A stretch of 17,166 nt of DNA from Prochlorococcus marinus str. MIT 9215 (GTDB lineage Bacteria; Cyanobacteriota; Cyanobacteriia; PCC-6307; Cyanobiaceae). Below, piece after piece: positions 1-7,143 of this stretch; within the stretch, counting starts at the first letter, position 1; the number at the start of each line of letters is the position of its first letter. The stretch spans positions 1 through 17,166 of the forward strand of contig CATBLW010000185.1 of the NCBI GenBank assembly GCA_949486985.1, written 5' to 3'. A program made the position numbers and the translations under genes. A model generated the notes under the pieces. It saw only the letters and a list, made by a program, of their open reading frames with translations. It was not told where the DNA came from and did not search any database.

Positions 1-719
1 CCAAGCAGTGGTCCGGCTGTATGCAGGAACATGTTCACGACAATGTGCTCCATGCCCATGCTTTGGAAGGCTGTAATCGGTAGCCAGCAAGCAAGGATTT
101 TTCCTGGAACACTTTTGCTAACCAAGGCCATGGTGACCCCGAGGCAAACCAACCAATTGGCAATCATTCCCCGCAAAAATGCCAGAAAGAAACCAGTGCT
201 ACCGAGATCCTGATACTTGATGATGACGTTGGTTTTATTGATTGCCATGATTTTTGCGGCAATCACGGCCCAACCTTTTCCACCATCAGCAGCAGCGAGT
301 GGTTCAACTGTGCCTGCACTTGTAAGGCTCGTGACGAGCAATAGTGCGACTAATCCACAGCCAATGAAATTACCAATCCAGACCCAGGTCCAGTTACGAA
401 ATGTCGCGCGCCAAGTGCTTTTTCCTGCCCAGGTTGCCATGGGCAAAAGGGCGAAGTTGCCTGTCACCAACTCCATGCCAAAGAGCACAATGCTGGCGAA
501 ACCAAAAGGAAATAGAACTGAGCCTAAGAAGGGCATTCCAGATTGGACGCCTACCGTGATAGCAAGGCAGGTGGCTAGGGCAAGAATGGCTCCAGAATAG
601 AAACCTCTCAGCAGCAAATTTTTGATGCTGACATTAGATTTTTTGCCACCGGCAATAATCATGCCGTCAACAAGTTCATTGGGCAGGACGTAGTCCATTT
701 GGGATGTGTTTGCATCCAT
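1..719 (-). CDS. focA: FocA/NirC-family formate/nitrite channel (3' end outside window)
   Basis: Integral membrane channel of the formate-nitrite transporter (FNT) family; next to nirA its likely substrate is nitrite. The frame is open from the ATG at 719 to the left edge, giving 239 residues of a family usually about 270-300 long, so only the C-terminus is missing. Several hydrophobic helices are visible. The family signature MELVTGNFALLP lies in the first half, and GMEHIVVNMFL, with the conserved pore histidine, lies near the window edge. The start MDANTSQMDYVLPNELVDG is typical of the family. It follows a 47-residue gene by 45 nt and is probably in the nirA transcript; a hairpin lies in that gap. 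The family is well supported, while nitrite specificity is inferred from context. Confidence 0.92.
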   Translation of the reverse strand, partial: MDANTSQMDYVLPNELVDGMIIAGGKKSNVSIKNLLLRGFYSGAILALATCLAITVGVQSGMPFLGSVLFPFGFASIVLFGMELVTGNFALLPMATWAGKSTWRATFRNWTWVWIGNFIGCGLVALLLVTSLTSAGTVEPLAAADGGKGWAVIAAKIMAINKTNVIIKYQDLGSTGFFLAFLRGMIANWLVCLGVTMALVSKSVPGKILACWLPITAFQSMGMEHIVVNMFLHTAGPLL

Positions 720-753
720 TGTTTGTTCTCTGGGGTAAATGGTTGAAGTGATT

Positions 754-770
754 GGCTAATAGAATTAGCC
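754..770 (-). repeat. Perfect 7-bp inverted repeat overlapping the microprotein stop codon
   Basis: GGCTAAT, a three-base loop, then ATTAGCC. The structure covers the TAA stop (765-767) of the 47-residue gene and lies 34 nt upstream of the focA start. On the minus strand it is not followed by a T run, so it does not look like an intrinsic terminator. A processing or mRNA-stability hairpin that sets focA levels relative to nirA is possible but inferred. Confidence 0.55.
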
Positions 771-908
771 GCTAATGTGATTCATCAGGCGTGAGAAAAA
801 ATCGCGATTGCCTCCTTCGCGAGCAATGGCGGGCTTATCACTACCGCTTGCACTTAGCCAATTAACAAAGCGAGAGAAAAAATCACGAGATTGAGTTGAT
901 GAAGGCAT
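765..908 (-). CDS. 47-residue microprotein with duplicated R-D-F-F-S-R motif, between nirA and focA
   Basis: Family not recognised. The frame starts at ATG 908, ends at TAA 765-767, and encodes 47 residues. It begins MPSSTQSRDFFSRFVNWLSA and ends NRDFFSRLMNHISG, so the motif RDFFSR(F/L)(V/M)N(W/H) occurs at residues 8-17 and 35-44. The linker is rich in small and charged residues. A related motif, DPFSRFMNWFNGL, lies at NirA residues 522-534 just upstream. The gene sits 45 nt after the nirA stop and 45 nt before focA, all on the minus strand, so co-transcription with nirA is likely. No clear Shine-Dalgarno sequence is seen. The motif could form a short amphipathic helix. Small proteins that bind nitrite reductase are known in cyanobacteria (NirP1), but I cannot show homology. 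That it is a gene is supported by the internal duplication and the NirA match; its role is unknown. Confidence 0.7.
   Translation of the reverse strand: MPSSTQSRDFFSRFVNWLSASGSDKPAIAREGGNRDFFSRLMNHISG
789..887 (-). repeat. Two 18-nt direct repeats inside the microprotein gene
   Basis: The units at 870-887 and 789-806 encode R-D-F-F-S-R and differ at 2 of 18 bases, both at third codon positions (CGT/CGC and TCT/TCA). Synonymous-only differences suggest selection on the peptide rather than on the DNA. The units are 81 nt (27 codons) apart, so the frame is kept. Confidence 0.65.
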
Positions 909-953
909 GATGATTTGCAATAAATACTTAAAAGTTTGGCTGTTAATAGCAGC

Positions 954-2588
954 TCAGTTTGAAAGGCTCTGGCTGCTGTTTTCGCCAAGCCCGTTGAACC
1001 AGTTCATGAAACGGGAGAAAGGGTCATTGGGTTCGGCTTTGAGGCTGCGGGGGCGAGCACCGAACCGCTCGATCAGTAGATCCCGCAGCACGCTTTTCAG
1101 TTCGCTGCCGGGAATGCCTTTGCGGTAAAGCTTTCCCACTGCGGCACTTGGACCTTGTTGTCCACCCAGGCTGAGGTCGTAAGCCTCAACCATGCCTTTG
1201 GCTCCATCAGGTGCTCGGGCTTTTGTGCCCGTCAATCCGATGGCACCCATATAGGCCTGCCCACAGCTATTCGGACAACCCGTCCAGTGGACCTTGAGTT
1301 CTTCTGGAATCTCAAGTTCCTGATCCAATTCGCGGGCCATTGCCAACGCCTGATCTTTGGTGTTGGTTTGAGCGAAACTGCAGTAGGTGCTTCCTGTGCA
1401 CGACACGGTGCCTGCCGCGATCGGGCCCGGCTTGAGTGGAAAGCGTTGCAGCAGGGGGTCAGCCTGAAAGCTCTCAAGCTTGGTTTTGGGTAAACCAGGC
1501 AGGATGACGTTTTGATCTTCGGTGAGACGAATCTCACCATTTCCGTATTCGAGGCTGGCGCTGGCTAGATCCTGAAGGTCTTCAGCGGATAACCGGCCAA
1601 CGGGTACATGGAGGCCGGCGTAGTGGAGGCCATCTTGCTTTTGGGAATGAATGCCGTATGCAGAGCGAGGCGTGTTGTCGAAAACTGAACCTGGGTCTTC
1701 TGTGAGAGAGCCAAATTTTTCTTCGATCAGGCTGCGGAAGTTCTCGAGCCCCACGCTGTCGAGGTACATCCGAAAGCGACCTTTCGGGCGATTGTTGCGT
1801 TCACCGTTATCACGCCAGAGGGTGACAATCGTTGCGGTCAACTTGCAGATTTCATCAGGCTTCACCCAGGCATTGAGAGGTAGGGCGTAGTCGTTCATCT
1901 GTGAGGACAGAATCCCACCAACCCAGACACCAAACCCCATGACGCCATCACGCTCTACGGGATGGAATATGAGGTCGTTGTGCAGCAGGAAGTTGTCGCG
2001 TGCTCCTGCTACGGCTGTATTCCATTTGCGTGGAAGATTGGAGAATTCTGGGTTGCCTTCTTGATGGTTGGTTAGGAAGTTTTCGAGTTCAGTTGTGTAT
2101 GGCCGGGTATCGATAATTTCCTCAGGGTCAATTCCTGCAAGAGGATTTCCTGTGACATTTCGAGGGTTGTCAAATCCTGATTGAATCGTGCTTAGTTCTG
2201 CTTCTTTAAGGCGTCTGAGGATTTCGGGAAGATCATTGAGCAAGATGCCACGAAGTTGGAAATTCTGGCGAGTTGTGATATCGCAGCTGCCGTCTTCGCC
2301 GTAGCGGGCAACGATCGAAGCGATCACTCTCATTTGCTTGGCATTGAGGATCCCATTGGGAATTCTCAGCCTCAGCATGAATTTGCCAGGGGTTTTGGGT
2401 CGCCAAAACATGCCATACCACTTCAAGCGCAGTTGAAGATCTGTCTTGTCCATTTGCTCCCAGCCGATCTCAGCAAAGGTTTCGATGTCAGGACCAATGG
2501 CAAGACCATCTTTAGCAGCCTTATTTTGCTCAATTTTATTGAGTTTTTTGCCCTCTAAATAGGGTTTTATCGGTGCGATGGTGGTCAT
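954..2588 (-). CDS. nirA: Ferredoxin-nitrite reductase
   Basis: Six-electron reduction of nitrite to ammonium in the cytoplasm using reduced ferredoxin, siroheme and a [4Fe-4S] cluster. At 544 residues it has the usual layout of two ferredoxin-like half-domains and two siroheme/FeS halves. The cluster and siroheme ligands are C397 and C403 in SCTGSTYCSF, and C438 and C442 in GCPNSCGQ. Substrate-side basic segments are seen at TTRQNFQLRG (105-114) and RPKGRFRMYL (267-276). The ATG at 2588 is preceded by AAGGAAG about 10 nt upstream. An NtcA-like box lies 163 nt upstream of the start. The last 25 residues form a tail with DPFSRFMNWFNGL (522-534), similar to the motif in the following microprotein. 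The siroheme genes diverge upstream. Confidence 0.97.
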   Translation of the reverse strand: MTTIAPIKPYLEGKKLNKIEQNKAAKDGLAIGPDIETFAEIGWEQMDKTDLQLRLKWYGMFWRPKTPGKFMLRLRIPNGILNAKQMRVIASIVARYGEDGSCDITTRQNFQLRGILLNDLPEILRRLKEAELSTIQSGFDNPRNVTGNPLAGIDPEEIIDTRPYTTELENFLTNHQEGNPEFSNLPRKWNTAVAGARDNFLLHNDLIFHPVERDGVMGFGVWVGGILSSQMNDYALPLNAWVKPDEICKLTATIVTLWRDNGERNNRPKGRFRMYLDSVGLENFRSLIEEKFGSLTEDPGSVFDNTPRSAYGIHSQKQDGLHYAGLHVPVGRLSAEDLQDLASASLEYGNGEIRLTEDQNVILPGLPKTKLESFQADPLLQRFPLKPGPIAAGTVSCTGSTYCSFAQTNTKDQALAMARELDQELEIPEELKVHWTGCPNSCGQAYMGAIGLTGTKARAPDGAKGMVEAYDLSLGGQQGPSAAVGKLYRKGIPGSELKSVLRDLLIERFGARPRSLKAEPNDPFSRFMNWFNGLGENSSQSLSN

Positions 2589-2993
2589 AGATTTGCTCTT
2601 CCTTAAATTTGAGAATGATCTCTAAATAGCCAAAGAGGATTTCGAATTGAAGCTGATGATTTTTTGGACAGTAGTTTTGGAGTTCGAAATGAAGAGGATT
2701 GAAATCCATCGCTGCTGATCCATTAACTCCTTAAAGAGGCTTGCCTCGCCGTATCAGATTGCACAAAAACTTGCATTTGTGAGCAACTTCAGATTTTGTG
2801 TTCTTGGCTACATCTTGGTTCGCGAGTTTCCTGCTTGATAGCTTCCCTCAGCTCACTGAATTGGGTTATTTCAATATTGACGACCAATTTCTCCCATCCA
2901 GCTCACAGCGCCTTGCTTAAGCATCCTCCAGACTCTTCTCATGGCGGCCAAATCCCTTTCGAAGTCGCTATTGAAGCGTCTGGATCCGTCGGG
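2589..2993. other. Divergent intergenic region between nirA and the sirB-like gene
   Basis: About 400 bases with no gene I can support with confidence. It should hold the promoters for nirA (leftward) and sirB-cobA (rightward). It contains a perfect palindrome, GAGGC-TT-GCCTC, at 2736-2747 and an NtcA-like box at 2751-2764. The sirB frame stays open upstream to a TTG at 2796, but that stretch does not look like the family, so some of it may be leader rather than coding sequence. Confidence 0.5.
2751..2764 (-). promoter_or_regulatory. NtcA-like box upstream of nirA
   Basis: GTA-N8-CAC on the plus strand (GTG-N8-TAC toward nirA) has one mismatch to the NtcA consensus GTA-N8-TAC. It lies 163 nt before the nirA ATG, much like the perfect box 165 nt before nrtP. 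No good TAN3T -10 hexamer is seen at the expected 20-24 nt, so support is moderate. NtcA control of nirA is established in cyanobacteria. Confidence 0.4.
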
Positions 2994-3779
2994 ATGTTGG
3001 CTGCTGGGAAGGCTGGTCTTGCCTCGCAGGGATTGGGGTCGCGCTCGGTCTCGGCGGCTAGCCATGGTTTCGCGAAATTGTCTAATTCAGACACGACTAC
3101 ACCAGTTAGCGGTGCACAAGATCCGTGGTCGTTGTTACCGAAAGGCGAGAATGTTGGTTTGAAACGAGGTTTGCGGCTGATTGTCCATGGTCAAGCAGGT
3201 GGTGTTGTGCCTGCTTGTTTGCGCTCATTAGCCCTGCAAGTTGAGCATTGCCGTGGAACCTCTGTGCAACTGGAGGCTTTGACGGCTGATCAAAGCCTTG
3301 AGGCTGGTCATGATCCTCTTTGGCTTGTCCCTCTGTTGTTGTTGCCTGGATCTCACACTCGCAATGATCTGCCTTTGATTCGCAAGCGTCTTCAGGGTCA
3401 GGGCGGGAACATCAAGGCTCTGCCTTTCCTTGGAGCTTGGCCTTCTTGGTTGTCACTCGTGAAGGAGTGGATGGAGAGGCATGATGATCAGAAGGCTTGC
3501 CAAGTGTTGGTGCACCATCCCCTGCGCAAGGGCTTGGCTGATCGCTATTTAATGGCGTTACAACAGCGACTGGCGGTACCCATCATGTCTTGGGAACACT
3601 GGAATGCTTATGCCTCTCTGGTGACGAGATCAAGCCAACCCTCCCCTGTGCCGTTCCCTTTTGCTTTGGCCCCAAACAAGATGACAGAGACATTGCGCGA
3701 GTTTGGAGGGGCCTCGTCCCTACTTGAAAATGAGGTCTTTCGTTTGGGTCTGATCAATTTGTTGGCGGCATTGCCATGA
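2994..3779 (+). CDS. sirB: Divergent SirB/CbiX-like sirohydrochlorin ferrochelatase (start uncertain)
   Basis: Probable iron insertion into sirohydrochlorin, the last step of siroheme synthesis. From the ATG at 2994 it is 261 residues. The first CbiX-type half has LRLIVHGQ with H65 (families usually show GHGS), then LVPLLLLPGSHTRNDLP with H121 (families usually show F-x-x-G-x-H-x-x-x-D-I-P). A weaker second half follows (QVLVHHPLRKGLADRY, then VPIMSWEHWNAY), consistent with a two-lobed chelatase. The stop overlaps the cobA start (ATGA), and nirA, which needs siroheme, is divergent. The start is unclear: the frame runs from TTG 2796, while a TTG at 3159 would begin just before the first conserved block. 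The order sirB-cobA beside nirA is the main argument for the function; the motifs are recognisable but degenerate. Confidence 0.65.
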   Translation: MLAAGKAGLASQGLGSRSVSAASHGFAKLSNSDTTTPVSGAQDPWSLLPKGENVGLKRGLRLIVHGQAGGVVPACLRSLALQVEHCRGTSVQLEALTADQSLEAGHDPLWLVPLLLLPGSHTRNDLPLIRKRLQGQGGNIKALPFLGAWPSWLSLVKEWMERHDDQKACQVLVHHPLRKGLADRYLMALQQRLAVPIMSWEHWNAYASLVTRSSQPSPVPFPFALAPNKMTETLREFGGASSLLENEVFRLGLINLLAALP

Positions 3780-4561
3780 TTTCCGCGGAAGCTGGCACTG
3801 TTTATTTGGTTGGTGCGGGTCCTGGTGATCCGGAGCTACTGACCATGAAGGCGCATCGTTTGCTGCTGCAATGCGATGCCTTGGTGCATGACGCTCTCGT
3901 GCCCAATGAAGTCTTGAAGTTGGTTCCTTCGTCGTGTGAGCGCCATTTTGTTGGCAAGCGACGTGGTCGACATTCGGTTACTCAGAAGACCACGAATGCC
4001 TTGCTCGTTGAATTGGCTCAGCGCCATGCCTGTGTGGTTCGACTCAAGGGCGGAGACCCCTTTCTGTTTGGTCGCGGTGGCGAGGAAGCGGCTTATTTGG
4101 TGAGTCATGGGGTCGCTGTGGAGGTGGTTCCAGGAATCACCTCGGGAATTGCTGTGCCTGCCTATCTGGGTATTCCTGTGACCCATCGCGTTGCTGGCTC
4201 TTCTGTCACCTTCGTGACGGGTCATGAGGAGATCAATAAACAGAGAAATTCCGTGACATGGAAGGCTCTTGCTAAGGCAAGTGACAGCCTTGTTATCTAT
4301 ATGGGCTTGCATAACTTGCAGCACATCACAGAAGAATTAATTGCTGGTGGGATGGATCCCAAGACACCTGCAGTTGTGATTCAACAGGGAACTGTCGCTG
4401 GTCAACGCCATCTCAAGGCTCCCTTGGATCAGCTAGCGCAACAGGTGGATAAGGAAGGTTTTGAACCACCGTCGATAGTTGTTGTTGGTGCTGTTGTTGA
4501 CGAACAGGTGGAGGCTTGTGCGCCTGAGCCAGCGCACGTCACCATGCCGATTCCTTTCTAA
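3776..4561 (+). CDS. cobA: Uroporphyrinogen-III C-methyltransferase (SUMT)
   Basis: SAM-dependent double methylation of uroporphyrinogen III to precorrin-2, the branch point to siroheme and cobalamin. It is 261 residues, the usual length of the single-domain enzyme without a CysG dehydrogenase/ferrochelatase part. Motifs are VYLVGAGPGDPELLT at the N-terminus, RLKGGDPFLFGRGGEE in the middle, and VVPGITSGIAVPAYLGIPVTHR. It overlaps the stop of the SirB-like gene by four bases, suggesting translational coupling. Precorrin-2 dehydrogenase is not in the window. Its end is only 2 bp from the convergent moaB end. Confidence 0.96.
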   Translation: MISAEAGTVYLVGAGPGDPELLTMKAHRLLLQCDALVHDALVPNEVLKLVPSSCERHFVGKRRGRHSVTQKTTNALLVELAQRHACVVRLKGGDPFLFGRGGEEAAYLVSHGVAVEVVPGITSGIAVPAYLGIPVTHRVAGSSVTFVTGHEEINKQRNSVTWKALAKASDSLVIYMGLHNLQHITEELIAGGMDPKTPAVVIQQGTVAGQRHLKAPLDQLAQQVDKEGFEPPSIVVVGAVVDEQVEACAPEPAHVTMPIPF

Positions 4562-4563
4562 AT

Positions 4564-5064
4564 TCATTCTTCTTGTAAACGTGGCAGCAATTGGGTGAGA
4601 TTGCAGGGACGTGTGCCTTCGTTTAGCTGGGACGCGATCAGCTGATCCCAGGCGGTTTCCACTGCATGTTGTGATCCCGGTAAAACGAAGATAAACGTGC
4701 CATTAGCCAAACCTGCCAGGCAGCGACTTTGCAGGCTGCTCGTACCGATTGACTCGAAAGAGATCATCCTAAAGAGCTCACCAAAGCCCTCAATTTTTTT
4801 GTCGAGGAGTGGTGTGATCGCTTCAGGAGTGCCATCCCTTCCTGTGAGACCTGTGCCCCCGGTGGTGATCACCACGTCTATTGCGCTATCGGTAATCCAT
4901 TGGCTGATTCGAGCGCGAATGGCGTAGCGGTCGTCCCGACACACATCGCGGGCTGCTAGGCGATGACCAGCTCTTTCTAGTTTTTGTTGCAAGCAGTCGC
5001 CACTGGGGTCGTCTGCCAGCGTGCGGCTGTCTGAGATCGTTAACAGGGCAATGCTGAGGGTCAT
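4564..5064 (-). CDS. moaB: Molybdenum cofactor protein MoaB (MPT adenylyltransferase family)
   Basis: MoaB/MogA-fold protein of molybdopterin biosynthesis, thought to adenylate molybdopterin before molybdenum insertion by MoeA. It is 166 residues from the ATG at 5064; the frame extends to a TTG at 5082, but MTLSIALLTISDSRTLADD from the ATG is the normal family beginning. The binding loop TTGGTGLTGRDGTPEA and the MoaB-type segment GFGELFRMISFESIGTSS are intact, and the C-terminus carries the expected conserved Cys-Asn. It diverges from moaD with a 59-bp gap and converges on cobA. Confidence 0.93.
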   Translation of the reverse strand: MTLSIALLTISDSRTLADDPSGDCLQQKLERAGHRLAARDVCRDDRYAIRARISQWITDSAIDVVITTGGTGLTGRDGTPEAITPLLDKKIEGFGELFRMISFESIGTSSLQSRCLAGLANGTFIFVLPGSQHAVETAWDQLIASQLNEGTRPCNLTQLLPRLQEE

Positions 5065-5123
5065 GGTGGACACCACTCGCAAAATCGGACGCTAGAACCA
5101 GATCAGCTCATGCCAATGTTTTG

Positions 5124-5378
5124 ATGTCGGATCATCGATCGCCAGAGCTGCAGGTACGCCTTTTTGCGTCTTTGAGAGAGCAGTTGGGTTGGGGTGAGAA
5201 GAGGATTCCCTTCCCTGAAGGGGATCAGGTCACCGCATTGGCTGTTTGGGATGCTTTGCAGTTGGGCCCATGGCCATCGGGAGTGCGTGTAGCTGTTAAT
5301 CAGCAGTTTGTGGCTCGAGATCAGCGTCTAGAGGTTGATGATGAACTTGCCTTTTTGCCTCCGTTCAGTGGTGGTTAA
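5124..5378 (+). CDS. moaD: Molybdopterin synthase small subunit MoaD
   Basis: Ubiquitin-fold sulfur carrier of molybdopterin synthase; its C-terminal glycine becomes a thiocarboxylate that delivers sulfur to cPMP. It is 84 residues, ending PPFSGG with the required Gly-Gly. FASLREQLG near the N-terminus is typical of the family. The ATG at 5124 is preferred over the adjacent TTG at 5121. Its 3' end overlaps moaE, so the two subunits are probably translationally coupled. Confidence 0.93.
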   Translation: MSDHRSPELQVRLFASLREQLGWGEKRIPFPEGDQVTALAVWDALQLGPWPSGVRVAVNQQFVARDQRLEVDDELAFLPPFSGG

Positions 5379-5820
5379 TCACAGCCTGTTTGATCACTGT
5401 GTTCAGGTTGAGGTCCGCCCAGAGCCGTTTTCGCCTTGGAGTGAACTTGAGCGTTGGTCACCAGCGGATGCCGCCTTGGCAATGTTTGTCGGCCGTGTGC
5501 GCGGCAAGTCAGTAGATGGTGCTCCTTTGCAGGCTCTGGAACTGGAGCATTATCCAGGCATGACAGAAGCCCGAATAGCAGAAGAAGCTGAGGTTGCTAT
5601 GGCTTCTTGTGGGGCTTGCTCTGCTTTGGTGTTGCACAGAGTTGGTCGGTTGAATCCTGGTGAGGTGATTGTGCTGGTAGCCGTTGCAGCCGATCGACGC
5701 GGACCTGCGCAGAGTTGTTGTGCTTCCCTTTTGGAAGCTCTTAAGCACGATGCTCCCATCTGGAAACGGGAATGGTGTCGCGATTTGGGTAGTTGGCTAG
5801 AGGGCAACACGCCCCGATAA
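5341..5820 (+). CDS. moaE: Molybdopterin synthase catalytic subunit MoaE
   Basis: Large subunit that converts cPMP to molybdopterin with thiocarboxylated MoaD. ALELEHYPGMTE and the catalytic-lysine segment APIWKREW are present. The start is uncertain. ATG 5341 (159 residues) has TAGAGG six bases upstream and overlaps moaD by 38 nt. GTG 5368 or 5371, straddling the moaD stop, would give about 150 residues, nearer the usual length. The end lies 9 bp from the convergent moeA end. Confidence 0.92.
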   Translation: MNLPFCLRSVVVNHSLFDHCVQVEVRPEPFSPWSELERWSPADAALAMFVGRVRGKSVDGAPLQALELEHYPGMTEARIAEEAEVAMASCGACSALVLHRVGRLNPGEVIVLVAVAADRRGPAQSCCASLLEALKHDAPIWKREWCRDLGSWLEGNTPR

Positions 5821-5829
5821 AGACGTGAA

Positions 5830-7143
5830 TTAAAGAACTGGTAGTCGTAGCAATTGGGCCCAGAGCTTGGTTCCTGGTTTGAGATCGGCCATCTCGGCGG
5901 GGATTTCCAGGAGTAGATCGCAACCGCTGAGCGAGCCAATTCGTGAGGAGGCTTGTGAGCCATTGCATCGAGCTTGTAGTGCTCCATCTCGATCTATTTC
6001 TAGGCGGGCTCGTGCAAGTTCTGGTCGCCCTGGAGTGCGTTGCATTTCATCGATCAAAGCCACCTGCAATCGAGGCAGGATGATTGGCTCTATTAATCCT
6101 TCCATTTGTTGTAATGCCGGCCAGAGCAATTGCAGTGCTGTGATCGCTGTGGCCACTGGATTTCCTGGCAGTCCAAAGAAAGGCACGTTGTCGCCAATCC
6201 AACCAAAGGCGAAGGGCCGGCCGGGTTTGAGAAATAATTTCCAGAAGTCCACCTCTCCTAGCTCTGCCACCAAAGGGCGGACCCAATCAGTATCTCCAGC
6301 TGATACACCACCAGTGCTGACAACAACATCACATGTATTGGCAAGTTCCAAAAGGCTTGATCGCAATGCCTCTCGGTTGTCGCCAATGACAAGGCACTCG
6401 GCAATCGGATAACCCAAACGGGCAAGCAACGTCTTGAGCAAGGTGCTATTGCTTTCCCAAATGGCTCCTGATGCTCGTGGAATTCCCGGCGGCGTGAGCT
6501 CATCGCCGCTGATCAGCAGTCCGATCATTGGTTTTGGCTCAACCTCTAGTTCCGTTAATCCGCAACTGGCTGCACGCGCTAGATCGGCAGGCATGAGCCG
6601 AACATGCTGATGAATGACAACGTCGCCTGCCGAAAAATCATCATTCTCAGCTCGGATCCAGGGGTTGGTTGAGGCTTGCTTGATCAAGGTGAGGATGTCT
6701 TGGCCAGTGTTTGTTGGCGGACACAATTTGCACAGCTCTTGCGGCACAATCCATTCACTGCCTTTTGGAATGACTGCTCCGGTAAGGATCCGGATCGCCT
6801 CACCAGCTACGAGTTCCCCTTCAAATGGTGCCCCGGGGTAGGAGCGACCTACAAGCTGCCAGCAGTCGCCAACTTTTGGACAACTCGCCTGGCCAAGGGC
6901 ATAGCCATCCATGATTGAGGCCCGGAAACCTGGTATGGCTTCATGGGTATGCACGCTTTCTGCGCTGACGCGGCCGAGCGCATCTAGGAGTGAAACCTTT
7001 GCTTTGGTATCTGTTGATCGCTTAAGTCTGTTGTTGAGCAGTGCGATCTGAATTCGCTGCAAGGCCTCTTTTAAGGGCAGGCCCTCTTGCCCATAAGGTT
7101 CCACATCAGTGCTGCTCACGTTTGGCTGTCGCCTCGATTCCAT
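5830..7143 (-). CDS. moeA: Molybdopterin molybdenumtransferase MoeA
   Basis: Inserts molybdate into adenylated molybdopterin. It is 437 residues, slightly longer than typical (about 400-410), with an extra 20 or so residues at the N-terminus. Motifs are IPGFRASIMDGYAL, ISGDELTPPG, VVSTGGVSAGDTDWVRP and FGLPGNPVATA. Its start overlaps the end of moaC by 28 nt on the same strand, indicating a moaC-moeA operon. Confidence 0.96.
   Translation of the reverse strand: MESRRQPNVSSTDVEPYGQEGLPLKEALQRIQIALLNNRLKRSTDTKAKVSLLDALGRVSAESVHTHEAIPGFRASIMDGYALGQASCPKVGDCWQLVGRSYPGAPFEGELVAGEAIRILTGAVIPKGSEWIVPQELCKLCPPTNTGQDILTLIKQASTNPWIRAENDDFSAGDVVIHQHVRLMPADLARAASCGLTELEVEPKPMIGLLISGDELTPPGIPRASGAIWESNSTLLKTLLARLGYPIAECLVIGDNREALRSSLLELANTCDVVVSTGGVSAGDTDWVRPLVAELGEVDFWKLFLKPGRPFAFGWIGDNVPFFGLPGNPVATAITALQLLWPALQQMEGLIEPIILPRLQVALIDEMQRTPGRPELARARLEIDRDGALQARCNGSQASSRIGSLSGCDLLLEIPAEMADLKPGTKLWAQLLRLPVL

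Noticed and set aside
217..600. 127-residue plus-strand frame at the left edge
   Set aside because: Antisense to focA, which translates to a clear FNT channel with its signature motifs.
2796..2993. N-terminal 66 codons of the long sirB frame as an extra domain or signal peptide
   Set aside because: Starts at TTG and sits where the promoter region is expected; not called as coding, but noted as unresolved.
5867..6412. 181-residue plus-strand frame antisense to moeA
   Set aside because: Low-complexity Ser/Arg-rich translation opposite a clear MoeA; a codon-bias shadow.
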